Assembly: GCA_902793845.1 (NCBI GenBank)
Contig: CADBFE010000004.1
Coordinates: 1-41,371, forward strand
Source: an uncultured Lachnospiraceae bacterium
GTDB lineage: Bacteria; Bacillota; Clostridia; Lachnospirales; Lachnospiraceae
Direction: 5' to 3'
Length of the DNA stretch: 41,371 nt
Shown piece after piece: positions 34,181-41,371 of the stretch. The notes under the pieces were generated by a model. It was not told where the DNA came from, ran no database searches, and was given only the letters and a program-made list of their open reading frames with translations. The stretch's first letter is position 1. Every line of letters starts with the position of its first letter. The position numbers and the translations under genes were made by a program.

Positions 34181-34921
34181 ATGATCAGTATTATTGTACC
34201 TGTATATAATGCTGAAAAGTTCATATCGAAGACGATAAAAAGCGTGATAATCCAGACATACAGAGACTGGGAACTTATTTGTGTGGATGACGGATCAACA
34301 GATAACAGCCGCAGGGTTATTGAATCTTTCGGAGATAAGAGAATCCGTGTGGTAAATAATGAGAGTGGACAAAAAGGCGCCGCCGGAGCCAGAAATTACG
34401 GTGTATCTGTTGCCAAAGGCGAGTATATAGCATTTCTCGATGCAGATGATGTCTGGAGACCGGAAAAACTGAAAAAAACCCTGGATTTTATGATAAAAAA
34501 AGGCGCTGCATTTGCTTTTACCGCATATGATTACGGTGATAAAAATGCAAAGTCTCTCGGAAAGACAGTTCATGTCCCTGAGGTAATGCCTTATGAGAAA
34601 GCTCTTTCAAGAACAGTGATTTTTACATCTACCGTCATGTTTGATCTGTCGAAAATAACAAAAGAGGAGATCAGGATGCCGTATGTCGCAAGTGAGGATA
34701 CTGCGACCTGGTGGAATATATTAAGGTCCGGCAGGGTTGCATACGGACTGGATGAGAGCCTAGTAATATACAGGAGGAGCAGAAATACACTCTCCGCAAA
34801 CAAGCTCAAGGCAATTGTCAGGATATGGAGACTGTACAGACACAGGGAAAATATGGGCTTCCTTAAAAGCCTCTGGCACCTGATTGCGTGGGCATTCATG
34901 GCAGTTGCCAGGAGATTATAG
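34181..34921 (+). CDS. Family 2 glycosyltransferase
   Basis: This GT-A fold enzyme adds a sugar from a nucleotide-sugar donor to the lipid-linked repeat unit. It begins ISIIVPVYNAEKFI, with VDDGSTDNS (35-43) and the DxD metal motif in FLDADDVWRPEKL (87-90). A probable base motif is in PYVASEDTATWWNIL (SED plus aromatic). It has 246 residues. A hydrophobic helix at the end (LWHLIAWAFMAVA) may tether it to the membrane. GGAG precedes the ATG. Donor and acceptor are unknown. Confidence 0.93.
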   Translation: MISIIVPVYNAEKFISKTIKSVIIQTYRDWELICVDDGSTDNSRRVIESFGDKRIRVVNNESGQKGAAGARNYGVSVAKGEYIAFLDADDVWRPEKLKKTLDFMIKKGAAFAFTAYDYGDKNAKSLGKTVHVPEVMPYEKALSRTVIFTSTVMFDLSKITKEEIRMPYVASEDTATWWNILRSGRVAYGLDESLVIYRRSRNTLSANKLKAIVRIWRLYRHRENMGFLKSLWHLIAWAFMAVARRL

Positions 34922-34934
34922 GATTTGTTATAAT
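34905..34934 (+). promoter_or_regulatory. Promoter of the sugar-1-phosphate transferase gene
   Basis: TTGCCA (-35), 18 nt, perfect TATAAT (-10). The -10 ends only 10 nt before ATG 34945, so the mRNA leader would be about 3-5 nt and no ribosome site fits. Confidence 0.5.
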
Positions 34935-34944
34935 TAACATAACT

Positions 34945-36348
34945 ATGAAAAAACTTGAAACATCCAGAAGAATTATAATAATAATTTCATCAGCCATAAG
35001 TCTTGCTTTGCAGGTAGCAGCTTATGGTTTTTTATGGTTTCGCTTTTACAAGGTAATGGTCGCAAAGGAGTTCTGGATCAAGGGTGATATCCTTATGATC
35101 AGTATTTACGCAGTTTTACTCCTTTTCTTTTCCCGGATGTACGGAGGCACGAGGATAGGTTACCTTAAGGCATGGGAAGTCTTTTTCTCTGAGATTTTTG
35201 CAGTCTTTTGCGTCAATGTGATCACGTATGCGATCATATCCCTTATGTCTGCAAAGCTTGTACCTCCTCAGTATATGCTGATGCTTATGGGCGCCGATAT
35301 AGTCTGGGCCGGCATATGGACAGCGTCGACAAACGGTCTTTACAGTATGCTCTTTCCTCCAAGGGATATGCTCCTGGTATCCGGAAACAGATCAAATGAA
35401 GACATCCTGGCAAAATTTGCATCAAGACCTGATAAATACAACATCTGCAAATGTATCAATATCAGCGAGGGCGTTGATGCTGTCATAGAGGAGTTTAAAG
35501 AGAGATATGATGCCATGGTTATCTGGGATATACCGATGGCCGAGAGAAATAAGCTGTTAAAGTACTGCTACGGAAACGGAGTCAGGGTATATCTGATGCC
35601 TAAAATACCCGATGTGCTTATAAAAGGTATGACGGAGATGCATATATTTGATACTCCCATGTACTTAACGAGGGAATACTCTCTGACCATAGAGCAGAGA
35701 ATAGGCAAGAGATGTATGGATCTGATATGCAGTATACTCCTTATGATAATTGCATCGCCGTTTATGCTGCTCACCGCGATTGCAATCAAACTGTATGACG
35801 GCGGACCTGTTTTTTACAAGCAGGTAAGATGTACCGAAGGTGCAAAGCAGTTTAAAATACTTAAATTCAGATCGATGAAAGTCGATGCGGAAAAAGACGG
35901 CAAGGCAAGACTTGCATCAAAGAATGACAGCAGGATTACTCCTATCGGTAGATTTATCAGGGCGACCCGTATAGATGAACTTCCCCAGCTTCTGAATATC
36001 CTTAAGGGTGATATGTCTTTTATAGGTCCGAGACCTGAGAGACCTGAGATAATCGAGCAGTATATGGAAGAGATGCCGGAGTTTATGTTCAGAATGAAGG
36101 TAAAGGCAGGACTCGCCGGATATGCCCAGGTGTACGGCAAATACAATACAACGCCTTATGACAAACTGAAACTTGACCTGGCATATATTGAGAATTACTC
36201 AATCTGGCTGGATCTGAAACTCCTGCTGCTCACGTTAAAGGTGGTTTTAAAGCCTGAGAGTACGGAAGGTGTAGACCAGTCCCAGACGACAGCCCTTAAA
36301 AATCACAGTAAATCTGATACAGGGGATAATGATAAAAAGAATGAGTGA
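34945..36348 (+). CDS. Polyprenyl-phosphate sugar-1-phosphate transferase (initiating transferase)
   Basis: This enzyme starts the repeat unit by moving a sugar-1-phosphate onto undecaprenyl phosphate. The N-terminal half has four to five TM segments and a nucleotide-binding-like domain (about 140-240). The C-terminal bacterial sugar transferase domain begins KRCMDLICSILLMIIASPFMLL and contains GGPVFYKQVRC, FKILKFRSM, ATRIDELPQLLNILKGDMSFIGPRPERPE and the KAGLAGYAQVYGKYNTT segment. It has 467 residues from ATG 34945. The open frame extends upstream to 34888, but that overlaps the previous gene and gives an unlikely N-terminus. No Shine-Dalgarno is seen at a proper distance. Which sugar is used (Glc, Gal or a modified sugar) cannot be told. 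Confidence 0.93.
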   Translation: MKKLETSRRIIIIISSAISLALQVAAYGFLWFRFYKVMVAKEFWIKGDILMISIYAVLLLFFSRMYGGTRIGYLKAWEVFFSEIFAVFCVNVITYAIISLMSAKLVPPQYMLMLMGADIVWAGIWTASTNGLYSMLFPPRDMLLVSGNRSNEDILAKFASRPDKYNICKCINISEGVDAVIEEFKERYDAMVIWDIPMAERNKLLKYCYGNGVRVYLMPKIPDVLIKGMTEMHIFDTPMYLTREYSLTIEQRIGKRCMDLICSILLMIIASPFMLLTAIAIKLYDGGPVFYKQVRCTEGAKQFKILKFRSMKVDAEKDGKARLASKNDSRITPIGRFIRATRIDELPQLLNILKGDMSFIGPRPERPEIIEQYMEEMPEFMFRMKVKAGLAGYAQVYGKYNTTPYDKLKLDLAYIENYSIWLDLKLLLLTLKVVLKPESTEGVDQSQTTALKNHSKSDTGDNDKKNE

Positions 36349-37333
36349 GATAACCGATCTTAAAAGATTTTGCATACTGAATAAAAAAAGATGGTATCTG
36401 ATTCCGGTGCTGGCGATTGCAGGAGCAGTGCTTTTCGGCGGTATATATTTTCTTGTGATGACATTAAATGCCGGTGATACGGTTTACCGATGCAAGGCCT
36501 TTTATTATATTACCTTTGACGAAAAAGAAGATGAGACAGTCACTCATTATTACAATTCATATACCTGGAATGATGTCCTTGACTGTGATCTGATAGCAGG
36601 CAGGGTTGCCGAAAATCTCGGAATGGAAAAGCAGTATATAGCAGATGTTTCAAGTGTTCCGGGACTCAGTGATGTCAGGTTTTTCTGGGTTTATGTGGAT
36701 ACTGCAGATAAAGAAGAGTCTTTAAAAATACAGAATGCTTTTGCAGATGTGCTCCCGGAGTTTGCTTCCATTACACCCGGATTTGATTCAATAGTTTTAT
36801 GGGATGCTCCGGCAGTGGTTTCCGTGACGGAAGATTTCGTTACCGGCAGAGTGACCGTATTTGGCGGATGCGTTGGACTTCTGACAGGAATACTTCTCGT
36901 GATGTTTTTGAGTGCATCAGATGACCGCGTATATGTTATGGGTGATGTCAGAAAATATATCGGCACAGACACTGCGGCGGTTATTTTTACTGACGGATCG
37001 GTTTATACAAAGCCGCTTCTTGATCAGGATGATAAAAAATATGTCTATGACAGGACAGGACAGTATAAATCAGATTATTACATTGACAATCTTTCAAAAG
37101 CAGTGAAAAAAGGTCAGGTAAATGTGGCTGATAAAACTGATGTAAACGGTATTGAAGACAAAAAAGCAATAATGCTGGTACCTGTCAGGATGGGTGATTC
37201 GGGACATAGTCTGACCCTCGTTGGAGATGAATTAGCTACTCTTGGATTTGAGAATATATATGCATTAATATGTGATGCTGATAAAAAGATGTATGAGCAT
37301 TATTACGGAAAAAGTATTTCGGATAAAAGCTGA
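36329..37333 (+). CDS. Wzz-like polysaccharide chain-length protein with kinase-like C-tail
   Basis: This protein probably sets polymer length. TM1 is at about 22-45 (RWYLIPVLAIAGAVLFGGIYFLVM). An extracytoplasmic Wzz-type domain with short helices (RCKAFYYITF to AFADVLPEF) is followed by TM2 at about 173-195 (FGGCVGLLTGILLVMFL). A cytoplasmic tail of about 135 residues follows. The tail has KSDYYIDNLSKAV, comparable to the start of BY-kinase domains, and AIMLVPVRMGDSGHSLTLVGDELATLGFENIYALI, like the end of that fold, but no Walker A, A' or B motif. It has 334 residues. ATG 36329 overlaps the previous gene by 20 nt; ATG 36341 is an alternative. Confidence 0.78.
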   Translation: MIKRMSEITDLKRFCILNKKRWYLIPVLAIAGAVLFGGIYFLVMTLNAGDTVYRCKAFYYITFDEKEDETVTHYYNSYTWNDVLDCDLIAGRVAENLGMEKQYIADVSSVPGLSDVRFFWVYVDTADKEESLKIQNAFADVLPEFASITPGFDSIVLWDAPAVVSVTEDFVTGRVTVFGGCVGLLTGILLVMFLSASDDRVYVMGDVRKYIGTDTAAVIFTDGSVYTKPLLDQDDKKYVYDRTGQYKSDYYIDNLSKAVKKGQVNVADKTDVNGIEDKKAIMLVPVRMGDSGHSLTLVGDELATLGFENIYALICDADKKMYEHYYGKSISDKS

Positions 37334-37355
37334 TTATTGACCGGGTAATATCAAG

Positions 37356-38132
37356 ATGAAACTGCAACTGCTGGTATCGGCGATGAACAAGGACGCCGAA
37401 AGCCTCATAAATACAATGGGAATAAGGACTGACGCCGTAATAATCAACCAGTGTGATAAATATGATGTCAGAGTCTTTGAAGATAGTGATAAAAAGATAG
37501 AGTACTACGACATGAATGAGCGCGGTGTCGGAAGAAGCAGAAATAGCGCGGTGCTCAAATCATCGGGAGACATACTGCTGTTTTCAGATGAGGATATTGT
37601 ATATGAAAAGGATTATGAGAAAAGAGTAATAAAGGCCTTTGAAGATAATAAAGATGCCAATATGCTCATTTTTAATATAGAAGTTGATGAGTCCAGAAGG
37701 ACATATCATATTGATAAAAAAACGAAGGTCGGACCGTTTAACTGCGGAAGATATCCCACATACAGCATGGCTGTAAAGAGAGATGTCCTTTTAAAGAAAG
37801 GAATCATGTTTTCACTCCTTTTCGGAGGAGGTGCACCCTACAGTGCCGGTGAAGACAGTCTGTTTGTAATGGACTGCGTCAGGTCAGGAATGAAGATATA
37901 TGCTCTCCCGGTGACGATAGGCAGGGAAATATTAAGACCATCAACATGGTTTAACGGATATACGGAAAAGTTTTTTTATGACAGAGGAGTATTATTTGCC
38001 CACCTTTATGGCAGGGCAGCCGGGTTAATGGCAGCCAGGTACATACTCGTAAAAAAGAAAGTCATGTGCAGGGAGATAAAACCCCGTGATGCTTATCTCC
38101 TGATCAAAAAAGGAATAAAAGACGGAAGATAA
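37356..38132 (+). CDS. Family 2-like glycosyltransferase
   Basis: A GT-A-like enzyme of 258 residues. The start KLQLLVSAMNKD is atypical for GT2, but the core pattern RGVGRSRNSAVLKSSGDILLFSDEDIVYE (DED at 78-80) is like GT2 enzymes that read a DxD in FSDxD form. Later GGGAPYSAGEDSLFVMDCVRSGM supplies the acidic ED of the catalytic base region. A basic end (KKKVMCREIKPRDAYLLIKKGIKDG) probably contacts the membrane. It is in the same transcript as the flanking polysaccharide genes and 2 nt ahead of the polymerase gene. Confidence 0.85.
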   Translation: MKLQLLVSAMNKDAESLINTMGIRTDAVIINQCDKYDVRVFEDSDKKIEYYDMNERGVGRSRNSAVLKSSGDILLFSDEDIVYEKDYEKRVIKAFEDNKDANMLIFNIEVDESRRTYHIDKKTKVGPFNCGRYPTYSMAVKRDVLLKKGIMFSLLFGGGAPYSAGEDSLFVMDCVRSGMKIYALPVTIGREILRPSTWFNGYTEKFFYDRGVLFAHLYGRAAGLMAARYILVKKKVMCREIKPRDAYLLIKKGIKDGR

Positions 38133-38134
38133 AG

Positions 38135-39271
38135 ATGTCCGGAATGATCTTTTACAGCTTCTTTGTGTTAATGACTGTTGCGGTAGCATACAGAATCAAG
38201 GGAGTAAAACAGTCAACATCATACGGAAGAGATTATGGAAATAATCAGGGACTGGTGAGCACCATTTGTTTTTGTGGCCTGTTCCTGCTTCTTTTTTTGC
38301 TATCGTCAATGCGTCATATGACAGGTCATGATTATTCTACATACATTGACAGGGCTCATGATATTGCCCATGAGAGCTACGGTGTGACTGAATGGGGGTT
38401 CAACCTCCTGGTGATTTTTGTTTACGGTGTTTGTAACTGTGAAAATTATATTCTCCTGTTTTCAGTCATTGCAGCTGGGATGATCTTTTTTTTCCTGAAG
38501 GGGATGTACGTTCAGAGCAGGGATTTTGTATTTACCTTTTTTCTGTATATGGCATTTGGTCTGTATTTTCAGAGTTTTTCAACTGTCAGATATTACCTGG
38601 CCATGTCTGTAGTTTTTTTCTCTCTCACATTCTGGAAGAAAAAGCATTACATAAAAGGTGTTTTATTTATACTTGCGGCGTCTCTTTTCCATAAATCGGC
38701 ACTTGTGGCAATTCCTATTTATTTCCTGGCAGGGATTAAATGGAAGAAAGTACATGTCATCATACTGACTGTTTTAGCTTCAACCGGAGTCATTTTTAAT
38801 GATTTTTATCTGAAGATCATGCTGCGGCTTTATCCGTCTTATGTGGTGAGCGGTGAGTATGAAGGCACCGGTGGTTTCAGTATAATTAACGTGTTACGTT
38901 CCCTGGCAGTTGTGATACTCGGATTGTATTTCTGGAAGGAATCGGTAAAAGATAATAAAGAATACGGCGAGGAAAACAGATTTTATTTTTACCTTAATTA
39001 TGCGTCACTGTTATACTTTGCTTTCTTTTCATTTGTGCCCTATGGTTCAAGGATCGGATATTATATGAGTATCAGTCAGATACTTTATCTGCCTTCGATT
39101 ATTGAAGATATAAAAGATAAAAAGAAAAAAAAAATTGTAAAACTGGCGGTTATCGGGGCTGCCGTATTGTATCTTGGTATATATCTGATAAAGGCAGATG
39201 ATCCGGGAGTTGCGGTACTGCCGTACAGATCGTGGCTTTTTGAAAATGTAACTTTTTTTAGGGATGTCTGA
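38135..39271 (+). CDS. EpsG-family membrane protein, probable polysaccharide polymerase
   Basis: This 378-residue polytopic protein has about nine to ten TM segments (IFYSFFVLMTVAVAYRI, ICFCGLFLLLFLLSSMRH, ILLFSVIAAGMIFFFLK, GVLFILAASLFHKSALVAIPIYFLA and others). The stretch SSMRHMTGHDYSTY, followed later by STVRYYLAMSVVFFSL and FHKSALVAIPIYF, is typical of the EpsG family. In B. subtilis-type clusters EpsG is the Wzy-like polymerase that joins repeat units outside the membrane. Only a weak GGAAG ribosome site is seen. A flippase (Wzx) is not in the window. Confidence 0.87.
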   Translation: MSGMIFYSFFVLMTVAVAYRIKGVKQSTSYGRDYGNNQGLVSTICFCGLFLLLFLLSSMRHMTGHDYSTYIDRAHDIAHESYGVTEWGFNLLVIFVYGVCNCENYILLFSVIAAGMIFFFLKGMYVQSRDFVFTFFLYMAFGLYFQSFSTVRYYLAMSVVFFSLTFWKKKHYIKGVLFILAASLFHKSALVAIPIYFLAGIKWKKVHVIILTVLASTGVIFNDFYLKIMLRLYPSYVVSGEYEGTGGFSIINVLRSLAVVILGLYFWKESVKDNKEYGEENRFYFYLNYASLLYFAFFSFVPYGSRIGYYMSISQILYLPSIIEDIKDKKKKKIVKLAVIGAAVLYLGIYLIKADDPGVAVLPYRSWLFENVTFFRDV

Positions 39272-39286
39272 AAAGGGGAGAGTAGA

Positions 39287-40078
39287 ATGCGTTTTTCCAT
39301 AATAGTTGTAACGCTAAACGCGGGAGATGAGCTTTTTAATACAGTAGAGAGCTGTATGAATCAGACTTTTACGGACAGAGAGATTATCATTAAGGACGGA
39401 ATGTCATCTGATGATTCTCTTGACAGAGTAAGGGCACTCCAGTCAGATAATGTAAAGATCATCTCAGAACCGGATCTGTCTATTTATGACGGTATGAACA
39501 GGGCGATTAAAGACGCAAAGGGAGACTATCTCATATTTATGAATGCAGGGGATTCCTTTGCAGATGAAAAAGTTTTGGCCCATGCAGCAAAACACATGAT
39601 AAAGCATACGTCCGATATCTACTACGGAAATATGTACCGGAAGGGCAGCAATACTCTTATCTCATATCCGGATCGGCTGACAGAGTTTGGACTGTACAGA
39701 AATGTTCCATGCCATCAGGTGTGCTTCTACAGCAGGAGACTGTTTGAAAAGAAGGGATATGATCTTAAATATCCGATAAGAGCCGATTATGAACACTTCT
39801 TAAGATCAGTTTATGAATATAAAGCACCGCTCAGCCATATGGATATCCCCGTATGTATATATGAGGGTAAAGGCTTTTCAGAGAGAAAAGACAATCGTGC
39901 AAAATCCGCAGAGGAACATAAAATAATCACTTCAAGATATATGGGTAAACGGACACTGATATACAGGGCTGTAATGATTATCACTCTCCAGCCGGTCAGA
40001 GAAAAGATTGCCGGAAGCAGGAAACTGTCCGGTATATATCAGAAATTAAAAACGCTGATTTACAAAATGATCAAATAA
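39287..40078 (+). CDS. Family 2 glycosyltransferase (WcaA-like)
   Basis: This 263-residue GT2 begins FSIIVVTLNAGDEL, with IIIKDGMSSDDS (33-44), DLSIYDGMNRAIKDAKGDYLIFMNAGDS (63-90; NAGDS replaces the DxD motif) and the C-terminal RADYEHFLRSVYEYKA. The SIYDGMN and NAGD motifs mark the WcaA/colanic-acid and PGL-type subgroup. A basic helix at the end (KLSGIYQKLKTLIYKMIK) may contact the membrane. AGGGGAG lies before the ATG. It would add a sugar to the growing lipid-linked unit. Confidence 0.93.
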   Translation: MRFSIIVVTLNAGDELFNTVESCMNQTFTDREIIIKDGMSSDDSLDRVRALQSDNVKIISEPDLSIYDGMNRAIKDAKGDYLIFMNAGDSFADEKVLAHAAKHMIKHTSDIYYGNMYRKGSNTLISYPDRLTEFGLYRNVPCHQVCFYSRRLFEKKGYDLKYPIRADYEHFLRSVYEYKAPLSHMDIPVCIYEGKGFSERKDNRAKSAEEHKIITSRYMGKRTLIYRAVMIITLQPVREKIAGSRKLSGIYQKLKTLIYKMIK

Positions 40079-40094
40079 TCTATTTAACATTATT

Positions 40095-41371
40095 ATGGAA
40101 TTATCGGAAGAGAAAAATAAAATAAGAGTGCTATGGCTGTGCAATCTCATGCCTTCATTTGTAGGAGAAGCAATTGGTAAGCCTGCGACAAATAAAGAAG
40201 GCTGGATAGCCGGAATGTATAAAGAAGTAAAAAAGCATGATGAAATGATCCTTGCCATTGCTTATCCCGACAGGGAGGTTTACTTGGGAAGTACGGAAGA
40301 TTATTTTTATTACGCATTTAAGGAAGACGGAAACAGACCGGAAGATTTTGAAGCGGAACTGAAAAAAGGTATAAGTGATATATGTGAATCGTTTGAGCCC
40401 GGCGTGATCCACTGTTTCGGAACGGAATATGCTCATACAAGGGCACTTCTTGAAAATGAGAAATATGCAGGTAAGGCTCTGATCCATTTACAGGGTATCA
40501 TGGAAGTCTGTTTCGAAAAATATTATACGGATCTGCCAAAGGAAGTAATCAATCATAACACTTTTAGAGATATTATAAAAAAAGACGGTATAAAACGGCA
40601 AAAAGAGAAATTCGGTATAAGAGCAAAACATGAATCCGTAACATTGTCTCTTGCCAAAAATATTTGTGGTAGGACCGAGTTTGACAGGGAATATACGAAA
40701 AAGAAAAATCCGTCTGCAGTTTATTACAGATTAAATGAAACTCTCAGGGATACCTTTTATGAAGGGGACTGCTGGACACCGGATAAATGTATAAGACACA
40801 GGATATTTGTATCTCAGGGCAATTATCCCCTGAAAGGGCTCCATACCGTACTTGAAGCAGTCGGAATGCTTAAAGATAAATATCAGGATATATCTTTGTA
40901 TGTTGCGGGAGATGATATTGTCAGGGACAACTCCCTCAAAAACCGGATCAGGGAGCCTGAGTACGGAAGATATCTGAAAAAACTGATAAAAAAATACGGC
41001 CTTGTGGACAGGGTACATTTCCTGGGACAGAAAAATGCATCTGAAATGAAAGATCAGATGATGCAGTGCAATGTATTTGTACTGCCGTCGTTTGTGGAAA
41101 ATTCTCCCAATTCCCTTGGGGAGGCCATGATACTGGGAGTACCGTCTGTATGTACGGATACATGTGGTATACCTTCAATTGCAGATGATAAAAAAGAAGT
41201 ATTAATGTATGAGCCGGGGGATGCAAATAGTCTTTGCAAAAAGATAACAGATTTATTTGAAGATGATGCATTATGTATGTCATTATCGGAAAAAGCAGTA
41301 AAGCGTGCAAATGAAACTCATGACAGACTGCAGAATTATACGGACGCTTTAAAAATATACAGACAGATTGC
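40095..41371 (+). CDS. Family 4 glycosyltransferase (GT-B), 3' truncated by the window
   Basis: Translation from ATG 40095 is open to the last base (425 codons) with no stop, so the gene continues outside the window. The N-terminal domain starts with a strand IRVLWLCNLMPSF and contains VIHCFGTEYAHTRALLE. Around 250-270 comes the linker and second Rossmann domain (FVSQGNYPLKGLHTVLEAV). A loop reads FLGQKNASEMKDQMMQCNVFVLPSFVENSPNSLGEAMILGVPSV, with the GT4 E-x7-E motif at Glu335 and Glu343. This is the retaining transferase type with nucleotide-sugar donors. No good ribosome site precedes the ATG, so the start is less certain. Confidence 0.88.
   Translation, partial: MELSEEKNKIRVLWLCNLMPSFVGEAIGKPATNKEGWIAGMYKEVKKHDEMILAIAYPDREVYLGSTEDYFYYAFKEDGNRPEDFEAELKKGISDICESFEPGVIHCFGTEYAHTRALLENEKYAGKALIHLQGIMEVCFEKYYTDLPKEVINHNTFRDIIKKDGIKRQKEKFGIRAKHESVTLSLAKNICGRTEFDREYTKKKNPSAVYYRLNETLRDTFYEGDCWTPDKCIRHRIFVSQGNYPLKGLHTVLEAVGMLKDKYQDISLYVAGDDIVRDNSLKNRIREPEYGRYLKKLIKKYGLVDRVHFLGQKNASEMKDQMMQCNVFVLPSFVENSPNSLGEAMILGVPSVCTDTCGIPSIADDKKEVLMYEPGDANSLCKKITDLFEDDALCMSLSEKAVKRANETHDRLQNYTDALKIYRQI

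Overview
The window looks like chromosome of a strictly anaerobic, low-to-moderate-GC Gram-positive bacterium of the class Clostridia, most likely a plant-fibre-associated Lachnospiraceae (Butyrivibrio-like). This is inferred from several signs together: Firmicutes gene orders (mbl-flhO-flhP, cdaA-cdaR-glmM, comF-yvyF), a citrate synthase of the oxygen-sensitive Clostridium kluyveri Re type, an HPr with both His15 and Ser46, strong AGGAGG-type ribosome binding sites, flagellar genes, and a pair of beta-glucanases. The species was not identified. No rRNA, tRNA, insertion sequence, prophage or CRISPR array was seen, and no gene-free stretch exceeds about 250 bases.

Region 1 (1-4909): the 3' part of larB and a larC1-type gene with a 29-histidine tract (nickel-pincer cofactor synthesis). 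Next comes a small beta-glucan locus: a cytoplasmic GH5 glycosidase (-), a divergent AraC-type regulator (+) and a lipoprotein GH16 endo-glucanase (-). Both convergent junctions abut with no intervening base. Region 2 (4910-11366): a small membrane protein, a three-gene ABC-2 exporter operon (-) preceded by a perfect 7-7-7 inverted repeat, a LysR regulator (-) divergent from a putative Re-citrate synthase (+), and an XRE-type regulator (-) with its own terminator.

Region 3 (11367-20241): uvrB-uvrA plus a membrane protein, then mbl-flhO-flhP and a rod-binding (FlgJ N-domain) protein ending in a strong terminator. Region 4 (20274-30889): recD2-comF-yvyF, two unrecognised membrane proteins, the c-di-AMP/cell-wall operon cdaA-cdaR-glmM, HPr with its own promoter and terminator, and leuA.

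Region 5 (30954-41371): a surface polysaccharide cluster, all on the + strand. It holds an RmlD-like reductase, a DUF212/PAP2-like protein, a two-gene (possibly split) polytopic membrane protein, a GT2, a polyprenyl-phosphate sugar-1-phosphate transferase, a Wzz-like chain-length protein with a degenerate kinase-like tail, a GT2, an EpsG-type polymerase, another GT2, and a GT4 cut by the window end. Together these would start a repeat unit on undecaprenyl phosphate, extend it, polymerise it and set its length.

Most of the window is recognisable core and envelope biology. The parts most worth following up are the Re-citrate synthase/LysR pair with a textbook T-N11-A dyad, LarC1 without LarC2, the split polysaccharide membrane protein, the pseudo-kinase-like Wzz tail, and the two unknown membrane proteins between yvyF and cdaA. 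I did not see a clearly new multi-gene defence or mobile system.
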